Source: Cycas panzhihuaensis
Taxonomy: Eukaryota; Cycadophyta
Assembly (NCBI GenBank): GCA_023213395.1
Contig: CM041465.1
Coordinates: 230,833,741-230,897,740, forward strand
Direction: 5' to 3'
DNA: 64,000 bases
Below the pieces are notes generated by a model. The model searched no databases, was not told the origin of the DNA, and was given only the letters and a program-made list of their open reading frames with translations. The position numbers were made by a program, and so were the translations under genes. Within the stretch, counting starts at the first letter, position 1, and each line of letters opens with the position of its first letter. This document shows positions 1 to 11,224 of this stretch, one piece after another.

Positions 1-620
1 TGAATTGGCCATATAGCCATCTTAATTCTAATTTTGTCTCTAGTTATGATTTCTATTTTGTTGATTGCCCTGAGGAGCATTATGGTTCTATGTCTTGGGT
101 CCTTGATAATTACCACATCTATGATTCTAATTATCCCAAATTATAGGGTAGCTCAAGTACAATTATTATTACAATTCAACTCTCTTCTTCCTATAATTAG
201 GTGCAATATATTCAAGTTTTTCACAATAGTGATAAATAATATGAGTTAGATATTGAGGTCATTGTTGACATTGCTAATATGGATGTTGGTTCAAATTCAT
301 TAAAATAAATTACTAATTAAGGTGTGGACATTTTTGTTTCCCTCTATGTTATGTTGTAAAGGTAGGAGTAGAAGAAGAGACACCTGAATATCCTAATCTA
401 TTTAGAATACATTCCTCTTGAACTAGAAGACCTTTAAAGGTGTTGAAATAAAGTGAGACAAGATGATTAGTATGAGACAGGTTGGATATAAAAGAATTAT
501 ATCCACCTGGTAATATATTAATTATACAAGATATCAGGTGGTTATCCCATAATACTTAAGTAGTTCTTAATTTACTTAATCTGTGTTAGGTGCATTATAA
601 TTGATCCTATAAATAGTATT
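1..620 (+). other. Unassigned stretch, weakly coding-like
   Basis: I recognise no family here. The plus strand is open from about base 3 to 148 in frame 3 (it includes YDFYFVDCPEEHYG). Around 385-450 a weak Arg-rich string, THRRPL-like after one stop, loosely recalls the copia integrase/RT linker. From 441 the sequence begins TGTTGAAATAAAG and reaches a TATA-like CCTATAAATAG near 604, as a small solo LTR might, but no partner copy or target duplication was found. Short inverted repeats lie at 484-510. Everything here is tentative. Confidence 0.2.
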
Positions 621-621
621 G

Positions 622-965
622 AGTAGAGTTGAGCTTTGAGTATGATAACTCTCGCATTGTTCTTCATTTCATACTACATATAAATTATGTTCCAAGCTTC
701 AGTAGAAGTGGAGGTAAGTTCAATATTCTAGTCAACATTATCTTCATAGGAAATGTGTAGGAAAGAAATGATAACTTCATCAAATTCATTGAAAGAGGTG
801 AAAGTAACAGGATCACTAGGAATGACAACGTCGGGATCATTACGATCTCAAGTATCTTTAGGCATAGGGATATTACAAAAAATATAAGCCTATAGTTTAT
901 TTATTATCAGAATATTCTTGACTTATTTCTTCCAAGCTAAGAAATTATCACTACCTAATAGGGGG
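622..965 (-). pseudogene. Copia-type gag fragment
   Basis: Read on the minus strand this gives a degenerate copia Gag: an N-terminal WKK..VKNIL..NKL block, a middle PSDPVTF..FNEFDE block, then EAWNII and NARVIILKAQLYS. The last two match the copia pattern of a Trp-containing motif followed by an L..QLYS-like helix. Several TAG and TGA codons fall where Trp or Arg is expected, so the frame is dead. Homology stops abruptly near 622, so the rest of gag and pol are lost or lie off the window. It may belong with the minus-strand primer site and LTR at 2742-3177, with a leader of about 1.7 kb between. That link is inference. Confidence 0.5.
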
Positions 966-978
966 AGTGGCACTCCCC
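962..978. repeat. Perfect 8-bp inverted repeat
   Basis: GGGGAGTG and CACTCCCC flank a single G. The GC-rich hairpin stands out in AT-rich DNA just upstream (minus-strand sense) of the gag remnant. A structured RNA leader element is possible; no function can be shown. Confidence 0.6.
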
Positions 979-979
979 A

Positions 980-2400
980 ACACCTTCAAGGGTCCTAACC
1001 ATTCCCCTTGTAGGACAGGTAACAAAGGATGGTTCAATTAGGAGATTATCTTTTTTAATCTTTAAAATATTTTAAAATTTTAATGATTTTATGATTAAAT
1101 TTTAAAATTTCTTTTATGTTTATAAAGAGAACTATATTAAAAAACTAGAAAACCCCCTAAAAAACTAAAAAAATAACCTAAAACAAATCAAAAAATGAGA
1201 TGAAAATAGCTTAAAATGGGCTAAAAATGATTTTTGAAAAGATTAGAAAATAAAAATTTAGGATGGACATAAATATTGAAAGGGGAATATTCTACAAATA
1301 TTCAAAAATATATATCCTATGGTTTTAAAAACTATAGGGAAAAAAAATAATGCAGTTCAAAAAATAGGGCAATTAAATGAGGGCACAAATGAGGAATTCT
1401 CTTCAATGAAGCTATGGAATCATAATCTAGAATTATATTTCATGTCTAGACATCATGAGGATCATAACAAATGGTCACACTATAATGTTTCATTGATCAT
1501 ATAATGAATGGTAGCTAAAAGAAGATGTGGAGGTTTCCCAAGTTCTTGCACCTGCAACTCATCAATGAATCAATCAATACTCGAAAATTAATCTCCTCTA
1601 CTAGTGTTTAAAGTAGCTAAATCACCTTTTAGTACAAAACTAAGCTATGATTATCCTCAAATATGCTCAATTTAGATAGAACTCTAAGACATAAACCCTT
1701 TTAACAATCTTCCTACTCTAGCAGCAAATAAGAGTCATATGCATCCTACACCTGAAGCCTTAGAGATAATAGATGTAAGTAGTTTTGATGAGTTATTATC
1801 AGTTAATTCTATGTCTTGAGATTAGCAAATGATAACAGTCATTCCTACAAGATATAGTCTTCTCTCTTGTAAGAATTCCTAGATTTTCTTAATAGGTTTG
1901 AGCTTTCCATTATCAATTGTCTTTCATAATAAGTAAAATGACTTCCTAAATTTTAAATCCACTGCTCATTGTCTTACTAAATAACGTGACTCACTAATTT
2001 TCCATTATTAAATACGAGTTGTAACAAGGGTTGTTTATTCTCTACCTATCTTTGTAAGCCCGTCAGAGGTGTGGATACATAAAGCATAAGGACCAAGATG
2101 GATCTAGAGTGGTCAAGTAGACAACAATATGTAAATAAATCAAGACAATAATATATAGCTAAATCTGCCCTTGTAATTCATTAATATGGTTCTGTATTAG
2201 CTCACAAGTTGACAACTTTAGTAAATCTTATTCGCAATAATATGAGGGAGGCGATCAAGATGATTCTAGGTATCACTTATCAGGATGTGGATGGGGAGAA
2301 TTACCTTTACAAGTTAGAACCTTGCCTAAAGTATGAGATCAATTTATGTGAATTATCTCTTGGTGGATGACTATCTATTCCACTAGATATGTGTGTCCTT
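980..2400. other. No assignable gene; partly coding-like
   Basis: Bases 1030-1300 are A-rich and resemble retroelement leader DNA. From about 1700 to 2070 the plus strand reads almost openly if TAG is taken as decayed Trp (it contains DVSSFDELLSVNSMS and SLLSCKNS). A second plus-strand block at 2185-2375 is open (MREAIKMILGITYQDVDGE, then YLYKLEPCLKYEI). I do not recognise either block. They lie just before the CCD1-like fragment on the same strand and could be other pieces of captured host DNA or an unrelated element. Confidence 0.3.
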
Positions 2401-2402
2401 AA

Positions 2403-2638
2403 GGGATTCTTCCTATTATTATATACCTACCCAAATGTTTAGATGGATAATTTGAGCCAGTCGATCCTAATCCTAAGTTTGCTCTTATGGCTAGCTATCT
2501 CTAGTTTGATGGAGATGAGATGATACACAACTTAAGGATCAAAGATAGAAAGACAACTTACGTTTCATGTTTTATCAAGACATCATGGTCAAAGCAAGGG
2601 AAGTACTTTGGAGTGGCTAAATTCATGAAAATTAAAAG
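2403..2638 (+). pseudogene. CCD1: Carotenoid cleavage dioxygenase 1-like fragment
   Basis: CCD1 enzymes cut carotenoids at double bonds to make apocarotenoids in the plant cytosol. This fragment keeps the conserved N-terminal signature of that family: LPKCLDG, a stop where Glu is expected, F-E-P-V-DPNPKFA, then [34 protein letters not shown]. The usual family wording is GPNPKF, FDGDGM and YFGGAKFMKI, so the match runs without a gap over about 75 residues. After KFMKI the frame ends at AAAAGTATCT, which could be a decayed 5' splice site. That would suggest genomic rather than cDNA origin. The rest of the roughly 540-residue enzyme, including the iron-binding histidines, is absent. It lies antisense to the surrounding LTR element, about 100 bases from its primer site, so it may be a captured gene piece. 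Confidence 0.72.
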
Positions 2639-2741
2639 TATCTAGATCCAACAAGAATCCTAAGTTAAATTGAATAAGAAGAAAAAAATAAAAAGTTGGA
2701 TTTGATAAACTTTGACACTATGCATATAAGTAACATTGTTA

Positions 2742-2753
2742 GCTCTGATACCA
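2742..2753 (-). promoter_or_regulatory. Primer-binding site (initiator Met tRNA)
   Basis: The minus strand reads TGGTATCAGAGC, the exact complement of the plant initiator Met tRNA 3' end, used to prime minus-strand DNA in copia and many gypsy elements. Two bases separate it from the putative LTR on its right. Confidence 0.7.
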
Positions 2754-2755
2754 AA

Positions 2756-3177
2756 TGAAAGAAGTGGTATTCAGGCTAGCTTCCACTTAGGATCAAATCA
2801 CATGAAGTACTAAACACAAACAACAAATATGAAGAGGTCAAATTCCTTAAGCCTCTAAACTCATTAACATTCATTCATTCACTCATTAGACTACATTAAG
2901 TTATTGCTCTGTATATACAAAAATTAATAATTATGAGAGAGGCAAGTGATTGTGAAGGGTTGATCATGCAAGATGACATTTAGTACCTTGTATGATCAAT
3001 ATACATGTATGTTAAAATGAGGTATGAGCAAATATAACCCCACTAATATTAGGCTCACAACTTCAAGTTGTAACTAACCACTAACATGATAATAAAATAC
3101 CGATAATGTACTTTATCACATTAAGTTGATAAAGTAACTAACATGACTTTAATATTACAAATGTACAATACATTACA
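2756..3177 (-). repeat. Putative 5' LTR of a minus-strand element
   Basis: The block starts TGAAAGAAG directly beside the primer-binding site and ends near ATTACA, just before LINE reverse-transcriptase homology begins. Its partner LTR was not found in the window and would lie beyond base 1. The right edge is approximate, and no target duplication can be tested. Confidence 0.45.
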
Positions 3178-3179
3178 AA

Positions 3180-4152
3180 TGACTATAGGTGAATTACTAA
3201 AGCATCATTAATTCTTTTATCAAAGAAAGCATGCAATAAAATCAAGTGGAAATTCATCATCCATGTGCTTTAAGCCTTAGGATTTAAAGATAAATTCTCT
3301 AAAATGGTTCAAGTTTTATTTAGATATACTTTTGCTTATGTCCTTATTAATGGTGTTTTAATAATGTTGATATAACTAGAAAGATCTATTAGGCAAGGCT
3401 ACCACCTAAGCCCATCTACTAATATCTTACCAATAAATTTTCTTAGTTATTTATTATAGGTCAAATATTATAGAGGCTTACTTAGAGGTATTTCTTTACT
3501 TAGAACTTAATATAAATAGATAATTAATGGGCATTTTGTTAATGACTTATTACTCATAGCTAAGGTTGAGATTAAGAACGTTCTTGAGTATTAAATATTA
3601 TAAACATATTTTTTGAGGTGTCTAACTTCAAAATCTAGTGGGAAAATATAACTTACTATTTTTAATCCCTAAATATAGCTTGGAATGGTTAAACTAATAT
3701 AGTTATAATTGGATTGAACTAAGTGAGATTTTAAAATTCTTGGGAATTCCCTTTAACTTTAGTACCCCACTTGCTAAAATATAGGAATATATGGTTAATA
3801 GAGTAGAGTTAAAGTTTATCTTGTATTCCTCCAAGTTCTTTTCTCTAATGAAAAATTTTAAATTGTATTCTAAGTTACCAATATCATATTTATTATTCCT
3901 CATGTTAGATTCCATCTAGTGCAACCTATGACAAGCTAATGAAGCTCCTCAATACCTTCCTTTAGCCAAATTAATAAAGAAGAGAATGAAGAAATATCCA
4001 TGTCAATTGGTGCATCTACTATAAATCTTAGGAAAACATTAAACTGGGTCTCATAAATATTAAACTCCAAGGAATTATTCTTTGTTCCAAGTGGTTCATG
4101 AGAGCAGTGGAAGGATAAGAGGCTTGGAAAATTTTAATTAGTCATAACATTG
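3180..4152 (+). pseudogene. LINE ORF2 reverse transcriptase, 5' part
   Basis: This is the reverse transcriptase of a plant L1-type LINE, which copies its RNA by target-primed reverse transcription. Visible blocks in order: KKACNKIKW followed by HVL.ALGF; FAYVLINGV; RSIRQGYHLSP (family RQGCPLSP); NGHFVNDLLLIA (the catalytic FADD box, here FVND); LGIPF; then YSSKFFSL, KLYSKLPISY and EAWKILI (from 4121). Many stops and frameshifts are present. The endonuclease domain is missing on the left, where an LTR abuts. The homology breaks at 4152 inside the sequence CATTG and resumes at 20467 after the gypsy element, so the LINE is the oldest layer of this nest. Confidence 0.8.
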
Positions 4153-6262
4153 TGTTTCACCAATGTTGGGCCCTTTGCCCTTAATCTATGAGAATCAAGA
4201 ATAATTCTTCCACTCTCAATAGTTAGATATATGGCATATATGTATTCATTATTTATCATTTGCCTAATATTACATTTGATTGTTTACATTTACCTATTGT
4301 TTATCTTACATTGCATTTGATCAAGTATTTATTTGGTTTGATTATCAATATTGCATCTTTCATAATACTGACATCTCTAATAACATGTCTCACATATATT
4401 ATAGTTATAATAAAGTTTAGTTGGTATATAAAATAGGCATCTATTCTTTCACTGTGATGATGCTCTCTTTTGTCACTTTTCATTTGCATTTATCTTTTTT
4501 AATATTTTTGACCTTATTTTTAAATGAAATTGTTGATTCCATCTATATCATTATATATATCTCTTTGAGTAGATGAGAATTGAATACTCACAGGTCAAAA
4601 ACAAATATTGTGGGGGGGAGTTACCCCCTTTGATAATTCAACCATCTCCCATGGTCTCATTTCCCACTTCTAGGTCAACTGCATAATTAATCCCTTAAAA
4701 ATAATATTTTTCCCTTAAAAACCAACTTTTATATTAATTTAGATGGTCTATTCTCTAAATTAACTCACTATAAATGCCTATTCTTTAGTTTCATTTCATC
4801 CTAAACTCTAGAAGAAGCCTATTTGGAGTTTCAAACCCTAGAATTAGTCTTTTTAAATTTGCGTATGCTCAAGCAAGCTATTATTTGTTATATTTTTAAT
4901 ATTATTTTTCTCTTATCTAGAGGATTTTCATATGTCCTAACCATTATCATCATGCTTGTGAAGTTTTCTGGTTATTTGGTTCATGAATTTCTATGTTTTC
5001 TCTATTGTTATGTTGATTTCTAGTATGTTGCATGTTGCCTATATAACTCATGGTATACCATCAAATTCCTATATAAATCATATGGCATACCATCGATGCC
5101 CTAATAACTCATGTGGTATACCACCAAAGTCCTATATAAGCCATGTAGTGTACCACATATAGTATACCACTGATATATTATGTAATTTAAGCCATATACC
5201 ATCAAAATTCTATATAAATCAAGTGGTGTCATATTGTCGATCTCTTCATAACTCAAGTAGTAAGACATACTCTATGTTGCTTCTTTGTTGTTTATCTCCT
5301 CTGGTATTGTTGTTACTTTCACACTTTGTTTCCATAGTATATTGTTTGTTTTCTACTAATAAATTATGATATGCTTCAAAAGTAAGTAGATTTATTGCAT
5401 TTTTCTTCACACATTATCTCATTTTATATTTCTAATTGCCTTACATTATTTTTTTTTATCTTTAATTTAGTTATTTCTTATTTATAATTTATTTCTATTA
5501 TTTTTCTCTCACATAACTTTATATCGTCTCCAAAATTGAGTTAAATATTTTTGTTGACCATATTAAGGACCACTTTATATTATCACTTAGTCAATATTTG
5601 ATTTGATTTCACTCATAATTGATTTCTTACATGATTGATTATCTCTCTTACTTGTTTGATTTTCTTCTCTTATTGATCATGACTTCAAAAGAATTCTTAT
5701 AGTAACCTGTCCTATATGAATTATACATTTCCTCATATTTGATTCTTTCTTAAATATGTTTTATTTGAGATTTAGATTTATTTAACACATAAAATATGCC
5801 TTGATAGTTTTTCCTATTGTTGTTTTATAGGAAGAGGAAGATTAAATAAGGAGGAAGCATGCACACACTCATCATCAAATGGAGTCTCTTAAGTGAATAA
5901 ATCATATAAGAGCTTTTATTCTTTATTTAATTTTGTGTCTTTTATTTAATTGATGATTATAAAGGAAATAATAGAAAGAATTCAATTAATTTATTTTAGG
6001 TTAATATGCAAAATAAATTAATGTGATAAAAAAAACCTAGAAACCCTAATGAAAGATACCTTGTTTACTCTTTAGAAATTCTCTCTCTCTATTATACCTA
6101 ATTATAACTGATGACCATACATACACATAAAGGTATTCTTTCATCGCTTATAGGGATAATGTTTCTTATGTACTGGATTATTATTCCTTTCTTCTAGGGT
6201 TTTATCTTAGCTCTAGGTATTTCTTTAGAATAAAAGAAAAAGAGTCACATGCTAGTTAAATA
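4153..6262 (+). repeat. 5' LTR of the gag-only gypsy element
   Basis: Starts TGTTTCACC and ends GTTAAATA (TTAAACA in the 3' copy, so the terminal CA has decayed). The first 34 bases align without a gap to the 3' LTR start at 9905. It contains an array of GGTATACC-type palindromes (5040-5230). At 5541 there is an inner copy of the LTR-end/leader junction, TTAAATATTTTTG, also seen at the true junction at 6256. The similarity between copies is clear but decayed, implying an old insertion. Confidence 0.85.
5040..5230. repeat. Array of GGTATACC palindrome repeats
   Basis: Roughly 40-base imperfect units of the form CTCATGTGGTATACCACCAAAGTCCTATATAAG repeat four to five times in shortened forms. 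The core GGTATACC is self-complementary. The same array recurs in the 3' LTR near 18385-18590 and again near 19200-19390. The TATATAAG at each unit end could act as repeated TATA-like sites; that is inference. Confidence 0.65.
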
Positions 6263-7289
6263 TTTTTGGTAAACATATAGGAGACTATTTTGTTATTTTC
6301 TTTAGTCTTATATTAACTTTCCTATTATTTCCTCCATTCATTTCTACTCACTAAACATGTTATTTCATTATGAAGACTAGTTCCTACTCCTAAGTAAATA
6401 TTTTAGAGCCTATATTTAATCCTTTTGTCATGATTTTTTTGGAAATAATCCTTGGGTTTCACATTTTTTAACCTCTCTTTAGAATGGTCACTCTTGTATT
6501 CCCTTTACTTTTGGATTGCCATTTCAACTAATTTCACTATTAACATTTATTACTCACAATCACAATTCTCTTTTGTGATATAATCCTCACATAAAACCCC
6601 TCTTGAAATCGCTTTTGTAAATGTTTTTAATCCATCCATTGACAAAGAACTTGTAGAAGACTTTCTTGAGCCTAAACACATACCTTTTCTCCTTGTTTTA
6701 TCTTTCCCAAAAGATGAAGTTAGCTCATTATCTCCACCTCCTTCTTCTTTTATAAATATTAGAGTTGAGTTTCCCTCATAACTTGTTCAATAGATAGTTC
6801 TTGAAGTTGCTCAAACTTTTGCTTCTAAGTGACCTTGTATTACATCACCGCCATATGTTATAGACTTTTAAGATTTTATCTCACACAACTCCATGGCATC
6901 AGACTCCATAAGGGAACCCACACTCAATTAATATTTGAATCCTCTTATGTAATGTGTTCAACCTAATCGTGTTATAACCTATTCATGCTTATCAACTACT
7001 TTCAACTAATTCAAACTTAATAAATTTTATAAACTCAACCATATGTTAGATCATCTTCTACACTTCTATACACTTCTCCTCCTTTCTTAAATCCTCCTAC
7101 ATAAGGTATTTAACCAAGTGGGTCTAGTGTTGGAATCACACAATCATCATTTACATAACAAAACCCTCCTCCTAGATTTTCTCCTTTTAGAAGTAATATA
7201 GTAGCCCCTAATATTTCATATCCTTCTATAAGCTTACCAACTCCCACACAAAGCTATTGTAAATCCTATATGGATTACATAAATAGCCC
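6263..7289 (+). other. Leader region of the gag-only gypsy element
   Basis: Between the 5' LTR and recognisable Gag. It opens TTTTTGGTAAACATATAGG, the place of a primer-binding site, but I cannot match this firmly to a tRNA end. The decayed inner copies read TTTTTGGCGACCATA, so an original TGGCGACC-type site is plausible. No domain seen; a Pro/Ser-rich N-terminal Gag region may begin near 7100. Confidence 0.45.
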
Positions 7290-8293
7290 TCTTATAATAG
7301 ACATTCAAATGACTCATCTTCCCTTTATTATTCCTATGTTTTAAAGGAACACATGGAGAAGATCTATAAAATCATGTTCAGGCCTTTTATTTTGTATACT
7401 CTCAATGGCAACATAATAACAATATTCTTACCTTCTCTTCCTATGTACATTTTTTGGTGATGCTCTCCAATAGTTTTATCAATGGTCCCCTCATTCAATT
7501 TAAACATTTTAATAGCTTGTTAATCATTTTGTTACCTATTTTGATATAGAGAAACCTTTTTAATTAGGTATAAAAGCTCTCATATCCACTAAATAAGCTC
7601 TCAATAATTTTCTAAGAGATTTTAAAATTTAGTCTTTACCTCTAAGTATGAATATCCTGATAGTCTTTTTATTAAATTATTCTTAAAAACTCATAGGCCA
7701 TAACTTTATTTTAAAGTATTAAGGATGAATCCTACCTCTTATTAAGATTACCTTAATAAGGCTCTCACTTTTAAGACATTTGATATTCAATTTGGTCTTA
7801 AACCCATACTTAAGTCATCCACATAAAAATTTGATGAAGTTGAATATTCTAAACTAATCACATAAAAGAAGTAATTACACCTATTTACTTTGATGTTTTA
7901 TGTGATAGAACAGAAGTTGAGGATCTCTTAAACCAATGTTAGAAATGCATAAGAAGTGGAATCTCCCAAAACCATTACTCTTATTGAAAGACATATCCCT
8001 CTTCCTAAAGGTTGTACTAAGAGGTGGTGCTCTTTTCATAGAATAAAGTTTCATTCTAATGATAAATATTAGACTGTTTATAAGAGGAAGTACCAAGATC
8101 ATTATCACACTCAAATTCAATCCAAATCTAACTTGGATCAATCTGCACACAATAACAATGGTAACAACTTGCCCAAATTTAATATTGCTTCTATATCCTC
8201 TCAATATTTTAAAGAAGAGAATACTTTTCCTAGTAATGAATATTTTTTTCTTCCAAAGATGAGATCTTACTCAAGGATAAATAGAAGAGAATA
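7290..8293 (+). pseudogene. Gypsy-type Gag
   Basis: Gag forms the virus-like particle that packages element RNA. Around 7400-7660 the plus strand matches the retrotransposon Gag core: FGDALQWFYQW, then LVNHFVTYFDIEKPF, then ALNNFLRDF, taking TAG as decayed Trp. After a frameshifted gap a half zinc-knuckle-like WCSFHRIKFHSNDKY lies at 8026-8070. It resembles the C-x2-H...H...C motif of Tat-lineage Gags, with the last Cys now Tyr. A basic Gln/Asn/Ser-rich tail (DHYHTQIQSKSN, QSAHNNNGNN) runs to a stop near 8292. No protease follows. Stops and frameshifts make it non-functional. Confidence 0.65.
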
Positions 8294-9891
8294 GTTAGCT
8301 TTATTCATTATTTTACATCTTATGAAGAAACGAACCCTTTATCTAATAAGCAAATAATTATTTCTAAAAAAGATCTTTCTGACACTATTACAGGAAATAA
8401 CATAATTGTTTCAAATTGTCATGCTTAGCCCACTATATAATAAAGATAAACTATGACCTACTTTGTAATGAGAATAAAGTATAGCCTACTTTATAATGAG
8501 GATAAACTATGGCTCTAAAAATCTAACTACTGAAGAGCTTAAACTATGGTAAGCCTCACACTCCCACAAGAGAATAAATTGATCACATATATACTCTGTA
8601 ATAAGTATAAACTATGGCATGCATTGCATTCTTAACACTTCATCTACCCATATGATCTCTTACAATCCTTGTAATATAAGATTGCTTGGACTACCTAACC
8701 ATATCTTATCACACACTTTACACATTTATAGGTGTTAGTACCCTTGACCTAAATTGGAGATTAATGTCCAATTGGCACTCTAAATTTTTTTGTAGATTGC
8801 TATGATAGGAAAATACTTTGGTTAACTAGGGCTTTATATTTTGTTAAATGCTCATGTAGTTAAGTAGACATCTTTCAATTGATTGATTTCTCCTCACTTG
8901 TAATTGAAGGTAACTCTCATATGTTGAGTCTATTATGCTAGACTAGATGAGATGATTATCATCTTATCTATGAATTTAGTGGTGGATTGATTTTCTTCAA
9001 GTCTCACTTGTCCATTCACTAAAACATAGATTTGGATTTAAAAAATATATTATAAAAGTTTTGATTAAAAAAGAAAAATAAAAGAAATTCTTTCACATTT
9101 ACTCTCAATGCATTGATAGGTTCATTGATAACTCATTTAGTTTTACCTAATCATTCAATAAATTACCAACCTCTATTTAATCATATCATCAACTTCTCTA
9201 TGGGTTTAATGGTGATTAGTTTCATCAGTTTTACAACATTATTTATTATACCATAGGCCTATTTAATCATATGTATATACAATCTTAACCCATAGCTATA
9301 GTGGTAGTTGGTTCATCTAGCTTCACATTATCATATGTTGGACTATAGTATTTATTGATATACATGCAAGATATGTTATAGTTAGATAGAGTGAGATACT
9401 AAAATTATCATTCTTAGATGCCACACCACAAGTCAATTCTTATCATAGCATAGACATTCTGTATTACTAAATTATTCTCTTTATTGACTAATTCTTGTAG
9501 TTTTCCATATCCATCAAAATTTTCTTTCCAATATAAGCCTTAGATTACTAATCTATTTTTATGGTACTATTCACTCATATACATAGGGAAAAATCTAAAG
9601 AAATCCCAGTCCTTTTATACCTGCTTGGATTACTTGAGATTACACTAGTAATGCCATATTAGCATAGGGTTGCTCATACCTTTGTCTCTTATATATAATC
9701 TCTAAAATAGTAAAATATTTTAGCACTCAATCATAAGATTAAATCATTCTATATTTAATTCCAAATATATTACTCTCACAGAAAGCCTTGGCAAATGTGG
9801 ATAGATTTCTAGCCATATTATAAATACATAAATAGGACATAATGTTGGCAATGTTTTCTCTTTATTGTGTAAGCTCAACCAAGATCTATTG
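8294..9891 (+). other. Non-coding 3' interior of the gag-only element
   Basis: All three plus frames are full of stops and show none of the protease, RT or integrase motifs that are recognisable even in the more decayed elements nearby. The region holds three 28-bp repeats and otherwise AT-rich sequence up to the polypurine tract. This absence is the main reason for calling the element non-autonomous. Confidence 0.6.
8423..8506. repeat. Three tandem 28-bp repeats
   Basis: Units start at 8423, 8451 and 8479; each contains CCTACTTTGTAATGAG or a variant and ends ATAAA. A partial fourth start, CTATGGCT, follows. Confidence 0.7.
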
Positions 9892-9904
9892 CCAAGGGGG
9901 TAAA
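9892..9904 (+). promoter_or_regulatory. Polypurine tract
   Basis: CCAAGGGGGTAAA abuts the 3' LTR start at 9905. Such tracts prime plus-strand DNA synthesis and here fix the element's orientation as plus. Confidence 0.75.
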
Positions 9905-10617
9905 TGTTGCCCTAATTTTAGGCTTGCTACCCTCAATCTATAAGCATCGAGTATACTTCTTTCACAATTAATAGCTTGTATTTACTTAATATTTGTCTAA
10001 CACTATATTTAATTAAGCATTTGTTTAGTTTACTTATGCATATTGTATCTCTCATAATGATGATATCTCCAATAATATCTCTTACATATTTTAGAGCTGT
10101 AATAAAGTTGTGTCAATGCACAAAATGGACATTTAATCTTCCATTGTTATGACACTCTCTTTTGTTACTTTTCACTTATATTTATATTATTTTATATTTT
10201 TTTACTTTGATTTTAAATGTAATTATTGATTTTATCTATATAATCGTGCAGATCCTTTTGAGTAGATAAGAATTAAGTACTCATGGATTAAAAATAGATA
10301 CTGTATAAGGTATTTATCCCCCTTTTATGATTCTACCTTCTCCCATGGTCCTATTTCCCACTTCTTAAGGATGAGTTCATAATTAATCTCCTAAAAATAA
10401 AATTTTTTCTTTTAAAAATATTTTTTTATATTAATTTAGATGATTTATTTTCTAAATTAACTTATTATAAATACTTATTCTTTAGGTTTATTTCATTCTT
10501 AGCTCTAGAAGAAACCTCTTTAAAGTTTTAAACCTTAGGATTACTCCTTAATTTATTTGTTCATACTCAAATAAAGTAAAATTTGCTAGATTTCTAATTT
10601 GTTTTTAACCTTAGTTA

Positions 10618-10923
10618 TATTGGGTGAGGGATCTAGTTACCACACTCCACTACACTAAAGTAATGGCATATAATAAGAGCAAAATAAAGATTAAAAGATT
10701 AAGAGCAAAAATGAGAGGTAAGAATTATGACTCTCCCTTTCATATTTAGCCTTATATATTAAAGGATGTATAATAGGATTTCTAAAGGAGTTTCTTGCCT
10801 AATGACATAATCCTAAAATTACACTTAAATATAAATGAAATTACATTTAACTATGTGACATAGCTAACCTAAAGTCACCTTCATATAATTAATCTAATGA
10901 CCTTGATACATTAACATCCATCA
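10618..10923 (-). repeat. CopA 3' LTR
   Basis: Runs TATTGGGTGA to CATCCATCA on the plus strand; the expected opening TG has decayed to TA. A TATA-like CCTTATATATT lies at 10750-10760 and reads as TATATAAGG on the element's strand. Confidence 0.92.
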
Positions 10924-10934
10924 ATCCCCCCATT
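10924..10934 (-). promoter_or_regulatory. CopA polypurine tract
   Basis: The minus strand reads AATGGGGGGAT directly before the 3' LTR. The same position in CopB and CopC has AAGGAGGGGAT and AAGGGGGAGGAT. Confidence 0.8.
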
Positions 10935-11224
10935 AATGGTAAAAGGTCATTATGATAAAATCTATTCTATGAGGTCTTCATTTGAGCCTCATTATTGCAT
11001 TGATACTTTTGTAGAAAAACCCTCATGGGGAATAAAAACCCATGAACTTTCTAAGATCTATATCCCCTTAAATCAAAATGGCTAAGGTGGCACTTGATGT
11101 AGCTTGATAGCCAAGTAGCTTAAATGTGCAACTTGATCTGCTAAGTCTTAATATACTATTTGGTCATCCCTTATGCCCTTTCAGGTTTTCATAGGTTCTA
11201 ATTTTCCAATACTAGTACAACCCT

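Noticed and set aside
1319-1504. Plus-strand 61-residue open frame
   Set aside because: No motif and located in A-rich leader-like DNA; its composition gives no support for a gene.
7881-8262. Open frames on both strands around the gypsy Gag C-terminus
   Set aside because: The Gag reading lies in a different plus-strand frame (WCSFHRIKFH...). These frames carry no recognisable motif.
8423-8506. Possible CRISPR-like or satellite array
   Set aside because: Only three contiguous 28-base units without spacers in a plant retroelement; this is a small tandem repeat.
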